Positions 25,390 to 33,711 of a stretch of 39,383 bases of DNA are shown here, in pieces (the first letter of the stretch is position 1; each line of letters starts with the position of its first letter). Origin of the DNA: a candidate division TM6 bacterium GW2011_GWF2_37_49. GTDB lineage: Bacteria > Babelota > Babeliae > Babelales > RVW-14. The position numbers were made by a program, and so were the translations under genes. The notes under the pieces are model-generated. The model was not told the origin of the DNA. It saw only the letters and a program-made list of their open reading frames with translations, and made no database searches. The stretch covers positions 1 through 39,383 of the forward strand of contig LBTE01000010.1 of assembly GCA_000989955.1 (NCBI GenBank), in the 5' to 3' direction.

Positions 25390-26421
25390 ATGCAGAATAA
25401 AGACAAGATTTATAAATTTATTGAGCGAATGCCAAAGGTTGAGCTGCACGTGCATTTGGAAGGATCAATTAAACCCGAAACGGTGCTGTTGTTGGCACAA
25501 CGAAATAATATCGAATTACCAATCAAAACACTTGCTGATGTAATAAGCTTTTTTAGGTTTAAAGACTTTAAGCATTTTGTTGATGTATTCACGCTTATTA
25601 CAAGCTGCCTTAAAGCTGTTGACGATTACGAGCTAATTTCATATCAATTCGGATGCGAATGTGCAAGACAAAACATTCGCTACGCCGAGGTTACTTTTTC
25701 GATGGCAACAAATTGCCGACTGACAGGCCTTTCTTGGCAAGATATTCTTGAAGCATTAAATCGTGGCCGATCCAAGGCTAAAATTGAGTTTGGTGTTGAT
25801 TGTGGTTGGGTGTTTGATATTTTACGCGATGAACCTGATACCCAAAATTTCGTGGCTGACGTTGTGCTTAACTCAAGAGATAAAGGCGTTGTTGCGCTGG
25901 GTTTAACAGGCAATGAAAATGCTGCTACGTCGGATAAATTTGTAAAAACTTTTGACAATATTCGAAAGCATTGTTTTGGCATAGTTCCTCACGCTGGTGA
26001 AACTTGCGGTCCAGAGAGTATTTGTGGTGTTATAAAACAACTTCATGCCGACAGAATTGGCCACGGCGTGCGTTGTGTCGAAGATCCGATTTTGATGGAT
26101 TTTTTAAAACAAAAACAAATTCCGCTGGAAGTCTGTCTGACAAGCAATATCTGCTTGGGCATTTTCCATGATTTCAAAACACATTCATTAAAAAAACTGT
26201 GGGACTCAGGCCTTTTTATAACTATTAATTCTGACGATCCAGCTCTGTTTGATACCGATTTGAACAACGAATATAAAATTTTGGTGGACAATTTTGGCTT
26301 TGATTTGGATGACTTAGAACAGGTGAGCTTAAATGCTTTGCATGCGAGCTTTTTGCCTGACGATAAAAAGCTGGAGGTGGATCAGGAATTCAGGGCAGCG
26401 TTTGCAAGTCTTCGCAAATAA
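25390..26421 (+). CDS. add: Adenosine deaminase family protein
   Basis: 343 residues from the ATG at 25390 (GGAAAG upstream); the open frame starts earlier but overlaps the previous gene. Metal-binding HVH at residues 20-22 in ELHVHLEGS; later HAGE, DRIGHGVR and NSDDPALF provide the remaining zinc ligands and catalytic residues. The reaction is hydrolytic deamination of adenosine to inosine for purine salvage. The segment GLTGNENA differs from the usual Gly-Asp-Glu arrangement, so an adenine or aminodeoxyfutalosine deaminase of the same family remains possible. Confidence 0.85.
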   Translation: MQNKDKIYKFIERMPKVELHVHLEGSIKPETVLLLAQRNNIELPIKTLADVISFFRFKDFKHFVDVFTLITSCLKAVDDYELISYQFGCECARQNIRYAEVTFSMATNCRLTGLSWQDILEALNRGRSKAKIEFGVDCGWVFDILRDEPDTQNFVADVVLNSRDKGVVALGLTGNENAATSDKFVKTFDNIRKHCFGIVPHAGETCGPESICGVIKQLHADRIGHGVRCVEDPILMDFLKQKQIPLEVCLTSNICLGIFHDFKTHSLKKLWDSGLFITINSDDPALFDTDLNNEYKILVDNFGFDLDDLEQVSLNALHASFLPDDKKLEVDQEFRAAFASLRK

Positions 26422-26509
26422 TATAACTTATCAACAGCGGGGGGCCTAATCATCCCACGGCTTCCTGTCAGTGTTAAGCTACGAAGTTATTAATTTTCGA
26501 GGAGTTTAA

Positions 26510-27829
26510 GTGGTGTCCGCAATATTTGTGAATAAAAAGATTATTTTTATTGGTATTTTATTGAACTGTTTGATTGCTTGTCCATGTTCGAATGCATGCA
26601 CAGGCTCTCAATTTGATAGGGTTAGCCAATCATATGTACAAGTAGCCGCTTTGAAGATAAGCGGGAATTATAATACTATGTTAGCGGTATCGTTGGGATG
26701 CGCTATGTTGGGAACTCTTGTTGGCGTGGCCGTTGTTTACAAGCGATTTTTTCCCAAAAAGAAGTTGCTATGCGATGGGCGTGTTCCAAATTTAAATAAT
26801 ATTTCCTATGTCCAGCTGGATTTGCCCAAAACCGTTGGGACTGGAGATTCAGCCAAACCTGATTTTAGGCCAATTTTTTATAAAGAGGGTCAATTGAACC
26901 AAGATGCATCGTATAAACTTCCCTCTAAAATTAATCAAAACCACGTCAAAACCTCACAAATTATTCCAGATACAATTTCTAAGCGCGTCATATATATTTA
27001 TACTGGAAATGGCGCACAAAAAGAGTCCTTCTGTTATTTGTGTCAACTATTAAATGGCATTGTTGATTTAAATTATTACGAAATAAAGTCCATAAATTCG
27101 GATGAAATTCTACAACAAAATTGGACGAGTTGCTGTGATTTATTAATAATGCCTGGAGGCGCAGATCTTGGATATTGCGCAGCACTGAACGGCAAGGGAA
27201 ATAACATAATTAAAGACTTTGTGAATTCTGGTGGTGCGTACCTTGGAATTTGTGCTGGAGCCTACTATGCTGCAAGCGTTGTTCGATTTGATGAAAGAGG
27301 AAAAAATGATGTTTGTGGGTCTCGTGAACTCAAATTTACTAAAGCTGACGCAGTCGGGCCATTGGTTCCATACGATTATTTAAGTTTTAGTGGGGCAAGG
27401 GCATGCCCAATCCGCATTAATGTTAATGAAGAGCAAGTAAGCGACATTACTGTCTTTTATAACGGTGGGCCGTATTTTTCGTTTCCCTGCGAAATACTGC
27501 CAAGTAACGAAAAAGTTCTTGCTTGGTATGTTTGCGATATTACACCTACTAATCAAAAAGCCCTCGAAGACCAAATGTACGGGTATTATTCTCAGGGTGA
27601 AGATGAAAGCCTTTCGCAGAAGCTTTTGCCTGCTATTGTGAAAATTAAACAAGGCAATGGAGTTGTGATTTTGTCAGGCGTTCATCTAGAGTATTCTCCC
27701 CAAACACTGGACCCGACTGATCGTTATCTTAATTCGATTGTGCCAGTTTTGGCGGATGAATCAGTAAATTCAGCTCGAATTAATTTGGCTAAGAGGTTGT
27801 TGCAGGACTTGCATATCAAAGTAGTTTGA
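26510..27829 (+). CDS. Membrane-anchored BPL_N-type class I glutamine amidotransferase-like protein
   Basis: 439 residues; GAGGAG precedes GTG 26510 (or GTG 26513). The N-terminus has a signal-like segment and a second hydrophobic helix near residues 58-78 (LAVSLGCAMLGTLVGVAVVY). The domain from about residue 160 matches the N-terminal region of eukaryotic biotin-protein ligase: IYIYTGNGA, LLIMPGGADLGY, and the nucleophile elbow YLGICAGAYYA with Cys 248. No biotin-ligase catalytic domain follows. The function of bacterial BPL_N proteins is not settled. The domain probably acts outside the cytoplasm, given the N-terminal anchor. Confidence 0.78.
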   Translation: MVSAIFVNKKIIFIGILLNCLIACPCSNACTGSQFDRVSQSYVQVAALKISGNYNTMLAVSLGCAMLGTLVGVAVVYKRFFPKKKLLCDGRVPNLNNISYVQLDLPKTVGTGDSAKPDFRPIFYKEGQLNQDASYKLPSKINQNHVKTSQIIPDTISKRVIYIYTGNGAQKESFCYLCQLLNGIVDLNYYEIKSINSDEILQQNWTSCCDLLIMPGGADLGYCAALNGKGNNIIKDFVNSGGAYLGICAGAYYAASVVRFDERGKNDVCGSRELKFTKADAVGPLVPYDYLSFSGARACPIRINVNEEQVSDITVFYNGGPYFSFPCEILPSNEKVLAWYVCDITPTNQKALEDQMYGYYSQGEDESLSQKLLPAIVKIKQGNGVVILSGVHLEYSPQTLDPTDRYLNSIVPVLADESVNSARINLAKRLLQDLHIKVV

Positions 27830-27868
27830 TATTTTGGCTCACATGAATTGTCCAGAACATGCATAGAG

Positions 27869-27897
27869 TTGCATTGGGTGGCTTTTGGTGTTATAAT
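27869..27897 (+). promoter_or_regulatory. Promoter of the toxin-antitoxin pair
   Basis: TTGCAT (27869-27874), 17-bp spacer, perfect TATAAT (27892-27897) with TG one base upstream, making it an extended -10 promoter. It is 48 bp before the antitoxin ATG. Confidence 0.65.
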
Positions 27898-27944
27898 GCG
27901 CCAAGGGGTTGTCTTATTCGTGTTTTTAAGGTTGGAGAAAATTT

Positions 27945-28169
27945 ATGGCTATGGCAGTTAAATTGTCGGACAATATCGTTTCAGAGGCGCAGGTTATGTC
28001 AAAGGCGCTAAATCGGTCTGTGGCTGGCCAAATAGAATATTGGGCAAAAATAGGTAAAATAGCGGAAGAAAATCCAGATTTAACTTATGAGCTCATCAAA
28101 AACATTCTTGTGGCTCAACAAGAAGCTCAGGCCGGCAAGCTTGAATCTTACACTTTTACTAAAAAGTAA
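27945..28169 (+). CDS. ParD-like antitoxin
   Basis: 74 residues; GGAG lies seven bases before the ATG. VKLSDNIVSEAQVMSKALNR followed by SVAGQIEYWAKIGK fits the ParD-like antitoxin family, whose N-terminal ribbon-helix-helix binds operator DNA and whose C-terminal helix covers the toxin. Three bases separate its stop from the toxin ATG. Autoregulation at the promoter above is expected. Confidence 0.8.
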   Translation: MAMAVKLSDNIVSEAQVMSKALNRSVAGQIEYWAKIGKIAEENPDLTYELIKNILVAQQEAQAGKLESYTFTKK

Positions 28170-28172
28170 CTC

Positions 28173-28445
28173 ATGAAAATACTGCAAACACCCACATTCA
28201 ACAAGCAGGTTAAAAAGTTACATAAAAATCAAAAAAGCGATCTTGACGAGGCTGTGGAATGTGTTGTAAATAATCCAGTGATTGGCGATCAAAAAAAGGG
28301 TGATTTAGCGGGAGTACTGGTTTATAAATTTAAGATGGTTGGTCAATTAACACTGCTGGCCTATCAATTTGACGATAACGCCAATCAGTTGACCTTGCTT
28401 GTTTTGGGATCGCATGAAAATTTTTATAGAGACCTGAAAAAGTAG
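28173..28445 (+). CDS. RelE/ParE family toxin
   Basis: 90 residues. TPTFNKQVKKLHKNQKSDLDEAV, then DLAGVLVYKFK and the strand TLLVLGSHENFYRDLKK, match the RelE/ParE superfamily. Members either cleave ribosome-bound mRNA (RelE) or inhibit gyrase (ParE); the sequence alone does not decide. It directly follows the ParD-like antitoxin gene. Confidence 0.82.
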   Translation: MKILQTPTFNKQVKKLHKNQKSDLDEAVECVVNNPVIGDQKKGDLAGVLVYKFKMVGQLTLLAYQFDDNANQLTLLVLGSHENFYRDLKK

Positions 28446-28467
28446 AAGGCTTAATTTTAGGGTTGCC

Positions 28468-28896
28468 ATGAAAAATGATATTTTTGTAAAAAATGGAATT
28501 ATAATTCCGGACAATGAAATCGAAATAACGACTAGCAGGTCGGGTGGCGCGGGCGGTCAGCACGTTAATAAAACAGACACGCGCATAACAGTGCGCTGGA
28601 ACGTAAATACAACCACGGCTTTGAATGATGCTCAAAAAGCTCGTGTTATGCAAAATCTTCAATCGCGGTTAACGAGCGAGGGCAACTTAATCATACACAA
28701 CAGCTCTTCGCGTAGTCAACAGCAAAATAAAGAGTCTGCTCTAACTCAGCTTGCAACCGAGGTTCGCAAAGCCCTTTATGTGCCAAAAAAGCGCAAAGCA
28801 ACACGTGTATCAATGGCAGTCAAAGAAAAGCGCCTGCAATCAAAGTCTCATCGTAGCATGATCAAAAAAATGCGCAGCCGACACCAAGACGACTAA
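28468..28896 (+). CDS. arfB: Alternative ribosome-rescue peptidyl-tRNA hydrolase ArfB
   Basis: 142 residues. It holds the class I release-factor catalytic block SGGAGGQHVNKTDTRI with GGQ at residues 29-31, and has no stop-codon-recognition domain. The C-terminal tail is strongly basic (KKRKATR, KEKRLQSK, KKMRSRH), as in ArfB/YaeJ, where it enters the empty mRNA channel of stalled ribosomes. It starts 22 bp after the toxin gene. Co-occurrence with an mRNA-targeting toxin would make sense but may be incidental. Confidence 0.92.
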   Translation: MKNDIFVKNGIIIPDNEIEITTSRSGGAGGQHVNKTDTRITVRWNVNTTTALNDAQKARVMQNLQSRLTSEGNLIIHNSSSRSQQQNKESALTQLATEVRKALYVPKKRKATRVSMAVKEKRLQSKSHRSMIKKMRSRHQDD

Positions 28897-28990
28897 GAAA
28901 CGCTTGGCTTAACCGGCAAAAGTTTTTAGGCCTCACATTTAAATTTTTTTTGCATAATTAGTTCCGATTTTCATTTCCTTAAACAAATTT

Positions 28991-29074
28991 TCACTTCGCC
29001 AACTCATCCAAAACATTTTGTTTAGCTAGCGCTTTATTTGCCGCAACATCTTCATCATGCGATTTTACTAAGTT
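28991..29074 (-). pseudogene. Coding remnant just downstream of the HEPN gene
   Basis: On the minus strand a 27-codon open stretch, without start codon, reads NLVKSHDEDVAANKALAKQN then VLDELAK and a stop. It overlaps the 3' end of the HEPN gene in another frame. The composition looks coding. It may be the displaced C-terminus of a neighbouring protein, or chance. Confidence 0.3.
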
Positions 29075-29306
29075 TTATGAAGTTTTTATCAAAACTTAAA
29101 CATATTTCCAATAACTTTTCTAAATCATGTGTTTTCAAAATTGGTTGGTTTTTAACAACGATATAAGCCTTTAAAGCCTTTAAAGCCTTTTCTGATGACT
29201 GTTGACAGTGATATGTAACTGTGGCAAAAAACTCTAGATTTAATATGGCTTTTGCAACTGCCAAATCTTCCTTTGCTATTCTTAGCCATTCATCAGGCCT
29301 GTGCAT
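29055..29306 (-). CDS. HEPN domain protein (short)
   Basis: 83 residues. EWLRIAKEDLAVAKAIL, YHCQQSSEKALKALKAYIV and KTHDLEKLLEICLSFD are the conserved helices of the HEPN family. HEPN domains are usually about 110-130 residues; this one stops before the last helix, and no clear RX4-6H RNase motif is seen, so it may be truncated. It overlaps the upstream MNT gene by 14 bp. HEPN/MNT pairs act as toxin-antitoxin modules in which the nucleotidyltransferase can AMPylate the HEPN toxin. Confidence 0.78.
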   Translation of the reverse strand: MHRPDEWLRIAKEDLAVAKAILNLEFFATVTYHCQQSSEKALKALKAYIVVKNQPILKTHDLEKLLEICLSFDKNFIKLSKIA

Positions 29307-29616
29307 AAAGTACCTTTCCCTCTTTTTTTATTTTATATTCAAGTGTAGTTATTTCATTAGATTTACGTTCAAATACGTCTTTAGCTTGTACAATTATATC
29401 TTTAGAAAGGCCCATTCCAAACAATGCTCTATGTCCAATTCGAATGCAATCAAGCGATCTTGTTTCATCGGATTTATCAACGACAATCAATAAATCCAAG
29501 TCGCTGTCTTCGGTTGGCGTGCCCCAAGCGTATGATCCAAAGAGGTAGATGGCGATTGGGTCGTATGTTTTGACAAGCCTATTTTTAACTTCTTCTATCG
29601 TTTCTTTGTTTATCAT
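29293..29616 (-). CDS. MNT-type nucleotidyltransferase (antitoxin of the HEPN pair)
   Basis: 107 residues. The minimal nucleotidyltransferase signature is intact: FGSYAWG (Gly 27, Ser 28), then DSDLDLL with Asp 39 and Asp 41 as the metal-binding pair. It is the upstream partner of the HEPN protein. In characterised systems MntA transfers AMP to the HEPN toxin HepT and silences it. Confidence 0.85.
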   Translation of the reverse strand: MINKETIEEVKNRLVKTYDPIAIYLFGSYAWGTPTEDSDLDLLIVVDKSDETRSLDCIRIGHRALFGMGLSKDIIVQAKDVFERKSNEITTLEYKIKKEGKVLYAQA

Positions 29617-29648
29617 AAAATTCTCAAATACTTCTTCGTTAAAATAAT

Positions 29649-30488
29649 TTATTTCTTTCCAATCGCCATGATGTGCGCGCTAACGCCCAATAAACCAGGC
29701 TCTGTCTCCATGATCTCGAGAAAATTCATCAACGTTTGTTGAGTCTCCCGATTGTCCCACTCAGCGTCGAAGTGCGGCATAATCCACCCCGGCCCCTCAA
29801 CGCCAATCACGTTTACATCTTTAAATCCAGATTCAATGAATTCACCCTTCAGATCTTCGGGTTGGTGATAGTAGGCTGTGGTAAAATATTCGATTTTATC
29901 GGTCGGATTTATGTGTTGACCGGTAAGCATGTCTTTCTTGACGATTTCGGCAAACACTGGATCTTTCAACATTCCATAAATCATGCCGTTCATAAACGAG
30001 GCATAGCGAGAGATGCCGACGCCAAGCACCAAGCCACCAGGTTTTAAAATTCGAAACGCCTCTGAAATAGTTTTTAGCCGATCATTTTTATCCGGAAGGT
30101 GATACAGCGGCCCAAGCAATAAAACGGCGTCTGCCATTGAGTTGGGTAGATCAATTTTTCGAGCATCGCCGACCATGCATGCTTTGAGTGGATGATTTGG
30201 CTGGAGCTTTTCAGCCTCTTTTGCCTGTTCGATGTGAAGCGGAACTAGGTCGATTAAATAAACATCATAACCTTGCGTGGCAAGCGGGAGCGCATAAGCT
30301 CCGGCACCGCCGCCAACATCAACAATTGTAGCAGAGGCTTTTGGAAGTAATCTCTTCAAAATGCTTTCAGTTCTGGCTTTTTCCACCTTCCATTGCCCAG
30401 TTGAAAGCCGCTCTGCCTCGCCGCCTTGCGAGTAGTATTTTTTAACAACATCGGCAACTTCAGGCTCTTTGTTAAATTTATCGTTCAT
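29649..30488 (-). CDS. SAM-dependent methyltransferase
   Basis: 279 residues from the ATG at 30488 (GAGGAG upstream). Motif I is IVDVGGGAGAYALPLA; then VYLIDLVPLHIEQA, DARKIDLP and FRILKPGGLVLGVG complete the class I fold. The C-terminal third (YYHQPEDLKGEFIESGFKD) is the substrate-cap region of family-11/25 enzymes. Substrate unknown. It belongs to the same strand as the MNT/HEPN pair but is separated by about 30 bp and has its own ribosome site. Confidence 0.85.
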   Translation of the reverse strand: MNDKFNKEPEVADVVKKYYSQGGEAERLSTGQWKVEKARTESILKRLLPKASATIVDVGGGAGAYALPLATQGYDVYLIDLVPLHIEQAKEAEKLQPNHPLKACMVGDARKIDLPNSMADAVLLLGPLYHLPDKNDRLKTISEAFRILKPGGLVLGVGISRYASFMNGMIYGMLKDPVFAEIVKKDMLTGQHINPTDKIEYFTTAYYHQPEDLKGEFIESGFKDVNVIGVEGPGWIMPHFDAEWDNRETQQTLMNFLEIMETEPGLLGVSAHIMAIGKK

Positions 30489-30527
30489 AATTTGCTCCTC
30501 GATTATCCCAATCACATTTGACCACTG

Positions 30528-30775
30528 CAATTAAAATTTAGTGTACCAAAATTATACAGGATTGTTGTGTTGAACGCAAATTTTAGGCCATGGAAGCACC
30601 TGTCAAAAGCCCAATACTTAGGCCTATACATCGATCATGGCTTGCGAAAACCTTGTATTTGTCGACCTTGTCGAGAAATTGATAAGTTTTTAGATGCCGG
30701 CTACTAGCAGCGATTGGGTCGAGGCGGGCAAGAGTTTTTTAGAAAAATAGCAAAAAGTCGCATTGGTATTTAAAG
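30528..30775 (+). repeat. Dispersed coding-relic repeat, copy B
   Basis: From CAATTAAAATTTA onward it is similar to copy C. One frame (GTG 30567 to TAG 30705-30707) reads LNANFRPWKHLSKAQYLGLY, then IDHGLRKP, CREIDKFLDAGY and stop; the same frame continues QRLG and KIAKS to 30770. Positions 30669-30721 are identical, base for base, to 33853-33905. There is no ribosome site. This repeat accounts for most of the gap before 30838. Confidence 0.65.
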
Positions 30776-30837
30776 AGTTGATCTGCACAAGCATTTTAAG
30801 TGGGCCAAAAGTGGCTCTGGCGGGTTAAGTTTTTTAA

Positions 30838-31395
30838 GATAGATTATTTCAAGAAATTGAAAAAATAATTGAGCTACTTAAGCAAAAAGTTGATAGCAAC
30901 GTAACGCATGGGCTTTACGAAAAGAATGTTGATAATGCGTTGGTACCTTGGTTTTATTATGTAACAGTATCAACTGTTTTGCCGCAGTTTGACGCCTGGA
31001 TTATGACGTACCATAAAGATTATTGTAAAAAATTGAACTCAGATAGTATCACGCGTAAAGACTACAACAAAGAATATAATGCCGTACCATTTGATAAAAC
31101 AAAACTGTTTAAAGACATCGAAGAGGTAACGTTATTGTTAAGTGATGAAATTAAAATACAATTTATTAAACGACAGTTGTTGTTGGGATATACCTGTCAG
31201 GACGCTGAAGACTTCACAATTTGTCGCGGCCCAGGTGTTACATTTATACTAAAATCGTCAACGGATGGGCAACCGTGTAAGCTTTTAAAATTGCGCATGA
31301 GTTTGAATCGTAGAATTGCCTCCCATAACGTTCACAAGTTTGAAAATTCTACGCTCGAACTTGAAAACGATATGGCCATTTGGACATTTAAGTAG
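30838..31395 (+). pseudogene. 5'-truncated gene of unknown function
   Basis: The frame is open from just after a stop at 30835 to 31395, but the first possible start is TTG 30940, with no ribosome site. The 34 codons before it look coding (RLFQEIEKIIELLKQKV). From 30940 there are 151 residues, mixed alpha/beta, with FYYVTVSTVLPQFDAWIM and CRGPGVTFILKS; no family recognised. The lack of a start and the adjacent decayed repeat suggest the 3' part of a broken gene. It converges with the next gene, overlapping by 8 bp. Confidence 0.5.
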
Positions 31396-32041
31396 AGAGG
31401 ATATATTTTTTTTGTTCTTTTATATGCTTAGATGCAAAATTGTATAATTTTAGAGCAAATTTTTTTGCCAGACTGCTTTCATCATTCAGATCAGTAATGC
31501 TTGAGTTTATTGCGTCTACGCTGCTATCTTGGAGCATGGAATATTCTTTTGCAAGAGCGCAAAAATCGCATTGATACTGGGAGCTGAAGTATTTTTTTAA
31601 AAAACTATGCCATCTAATAATATCTTCACGCTTGATCTCAAATGATAATTCTTCTGAAATTACATCATCAAAACAGTCGATAATGCCTGGTAATTGCCGT
31701 CTCATTCGTTTGTACAAAACTTTATCGGCAAAAAGTTTAAAGCTTTGTGGTGTAAACTGGGACTTGGGTAGCTTTTCATAAATATTTTGTTTTATCATAA
31801 AATCATCAAATAACTGATCCACAAAGGAATGAAATAAATACCCAATTTTGAAGGGATTTTTTTCTTGTAAAATTTGATCCCATGAAACATTTTTTATGTG
31901 AGTTTTTTTCCGATCAATAACATTCAGATACCGTATATCAGGAAAGCTTGTACCAATAATAAAACTTTTTTTATCTACACCCTCAAGCTGGCCTTGAAGA
32001 GCGATAATCGCGAGTGCTACGTGAATTAATGGTGCAGGCAT
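31388..32041 (-). CDS. Zinc-dependent phospholipase C-like protein
   Basis: 217 residues; AAGG precedes the ATG at 32041. The N-terminus MPAPLIHVALAIIAL, the GTSFPDIRYL block (Asp) and KKTH (His) resemble the Zn-dependent phospholipase C/S1-P1 nuclease-like family, where N-terminal His and Asp bind zinc; the remaining residues are helical. There is no signal peptide, so a cytoplasmic hydrolase is possible. The first 30 codons plus leader are duplicated at 32739-32851 as a start-less fragment. Confidence 0.5.
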   Translation of the reverse strand: MPAPLIHVALAIIALQGQLEGVDKKSFIIGTSFPDIRYLNVIDRKKTHIKNVSWDQILQEKNPFKIGYLFHSFVDQLFDDFMIKQNIYEKLPKSQFTPQSFKLFADKVLYKRMRRQLPGIIDCFDDVISEELSFEIKREDIIRWHSFLKKYFSSQYQCDFCALAKEYSMLQDSSVDAINSSITDLNDESSLAKKFALKLYNFASKHIKEQKKYILST

Positions 32042-32065
32042 ATTAAAACCTTTTCATCAGTCAAA
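31953..32065. repeat. 113-bp direct repeat, copy R1
   Basis: Covers the first 30 codons and the leader of the phospholipase-like gene. It aligns without indels to 32739-32851, with 11 mismatches by my count (about 90% identity). Just upstream on the minus strand the reading SLTDEK...LHH-stop mirrors the C-terminus of the HAD-like gene, so R1 also keeps a decayed end of that gene. Confidence 0.85.
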
Positions 32066-32091
32066 CTAGTGGTTTACCCTCGATGAAGCAA

Positions 32092-32640
32092 TTAAAAATT
32101 CAAAAGTGTTTCCGTATTGATAAAGTGGAGGTTTTCTGAAATCAACAGCGTTTGTGCAAGCTCTATTGTTTCTTCATGTGTATCGTTAATATGAATTGGA
32201 TAATGGCCTATCTTAAATAATTTCCGGATCTTTTTTTTGCATTTTTTTACATTTTTTAGAGACTTTGCCTCAAATACAACGACCGTTAATTGATAAGAGC
32301 CGTCTGCTTGTGGAATAGTAAACCTCTTTTTTAGGTTGTAATATAACGTAAAGTTTTTGTAGGCTATTTTGAGTAAATTGAGTGGGCCATTTCCCGTTAG
32401 ATTAACTGTTGTTTTATACACGATTTTTCCATAACGTTGAAACAGCTTCTTAATTTTTTCATCATGTCCATGGACGCATGGAAATAAAAGCGCTATATAA
32501 GTGTCTTTGTTCGATATACAGGTTTGAATGGCTATGGCATCAAGTATACTTGCCTTATCAACCTCTTTGGCACGCAAGTGCATGCAACACAAAATAACGA
32601 TCCAAACCAATTTCCCTAATGAACGAAAAAAATTTTTCAT
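32092..32640 (-). CDS. Exported protein of unknown function
   Basis: 182 residues; AAAAAGGA precedes the ATG. A signal peptide (LVWIVILCCMHLRA) is followed by a small alpha/beta domain, with a Lys-rich helix (KNVKKCKKKIRKLFKIG) and the distinctive end PIHINDTHEETIELAQTLL. I cannot name the family. The gene lies exactly between the two 113-bp repeats, so it looks like a segment caught inside a duplication. Confidence 0.68.
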   Translation of the reverse strand: MKNFFRSLGKLVWIVILCCMHLRAKEVDKASILDAIAIQTCISNKDTYIALLFPCVHGHDEKIKKLFQRYGKIVYKTTVNLTGNGPLNLLKIAYKNFTLYYNLKKRFTIPQADGSYQLTVVVFEAKSLKNVKKCKKKIRKLFKIGHYPIHINDTHEETIELAQTLLISENLHFINTETLLNF

Positions 32641-32738
32641 GTTAGGTTCCTTTTTAAAACAAAGACTCTAGACCTTCAAAGCGCTAAATTTTTAATATTT
32701 TATACAACTTGCTCCTGGGTACAGTAGACACGCACATT

Positions 32739-32851
32739 CCAATAATAAAATTCTTTTTATCTACACCCTCAAGCGGGCCTTGAAGTGCGGTAATTGCAAG
32801 TGTTACGTGAATTAATGGTGCAAGAATATTAAAGCCTTTTCATCAGTCAAA
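32739..32851. repeat. 113-bp direct repeat, copy R2 (truncated phospholipase start)
   Basis: The minus-strand reading gives LAPLIHVTLAITALQG and GVDKKNFIIG, the N-terminus of the gene at 31388, but the ATG has become ATT and the frame ends after about 30 codons. Its right part also encodes the C-terminal LTDEKALIFLHH of the HAD-like lipoprotein, in another frame. See R1. Confidence 0.85.
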
Positions 32852-33696
32852 AATTCTTCACGCTCAACCCAATGATTGAATTGATATCTCACAACTTCAT
32901 GATTGAGTTTTATTTTTGTTTGACATGCTGCTTTATACCAAAAACATTTAACAGGTATACCCAATTTTTTCATCTCAGATGCTACACTTTTACAATGATG
33001 ATAGCCGTCATCGAAAAATATAACATTGCTAGGCGTCCATCCGACCTTCTCAATAAAGGCTGCCAGAGCCTTGCCCTTGGGATTGCCCGCGGCACAAAGA
33101 ATTCCCTTGTAAAATACCGGATAAAAACCAAACATCTTTTCAAGTTTATAAAAAGAAGCTTCTTGAAGCTCAAAACTCGTGCTGAAATTTAGACCTACCT
33201 GATTTAAGTTAGACTGGCGCCATTTTTGCATGCTTTCAATTACCACAAACCTACCCGTATTGCTGGAAGTTAAAGCTATGACTTTTACGCCATGTGATTG
33301 TAAATTTTTGACAATGGATACTGTGCCAGGTTCAGCCGAATTAAATTGAGTTTTAGCAAAAACAGCTGCCCTAAACTTATTCAAATAATCAGGATCATTT
33401 TTGCTGAAAGCGATTTTTTCAAAATCTTTACGAAGTTGTTTTACGAACTTAACATCTGCTGCGTCAAAATCATTGGCCTCTCGCCAGGTCAAATGAAACA
33501 TATTATCTGCAGGAGCAATCAATGTGTCGTCCATGTCAAACACGACAAGCGTATTTTCATTGGCTTTATCAAGCACATCACTAACTTGTGTGAGCGATGC
33601 AATTTCTTTGATATTTGATTTAAAAAATGAGCATGCTGGAAGAAAAATAAGCGACAACATCAAATAAATATAAGGTTTACGATTTTGAAATTTCAT
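32812..33696 (-). CDS. HAD-like lipoprotein (DUF2608-type)
   Basis: 294 residues. The signal peptide ends with lipobox LPAC (Cys 22). HAD motif I is VVFDMDDTL with Asp 54 and Asp 56; motif II is probably ALTSSN; motif III/IV is FFDDGYHHC near residue 228. This fits the DUF2608 group of HAD-like proteins known from intracellular bacteria such as Legionella. A phosphatase in the envelope is the likely role. The last dozen codons lie inside repeat R2. Confidence 0.8.
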   Translation of the reverse strand: MKFQNRKPYIYLMLSLIFLPACSFFKSNIKEIASLTQVSDVLDKANENTLVVFDMDDTLIAPADNMFHLTWREANDFDAADVKFVKQLRKDFEKIAFSKNDPDYLNKFRAAVFAKTQFNSAEPGTVSIVKNLQSHGVKVIALTSSNTGRFVVIESMQKWRQSNLNQVGLNFSTSFELQEASFYKLEKMFGFYPVFYKGILCAAGNPKGKALAAFIEKVGWTPSNVIFFDDGYHHCKSVASEMKKLGIPVKCFWYKAACQTKIKLNHEVVRYQFNHWVEREEFLTDEKALIFLHH

Positions 33697-33711
33697 GTTT
33701 TATATCCTCTA

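Noticed and set aside
28900..28960. Possible further repeat copy reading RQKFLGLTF
   Set aside because: Only a handful of residues agree and nothing after them matches, so it is not distinguishable from chance.
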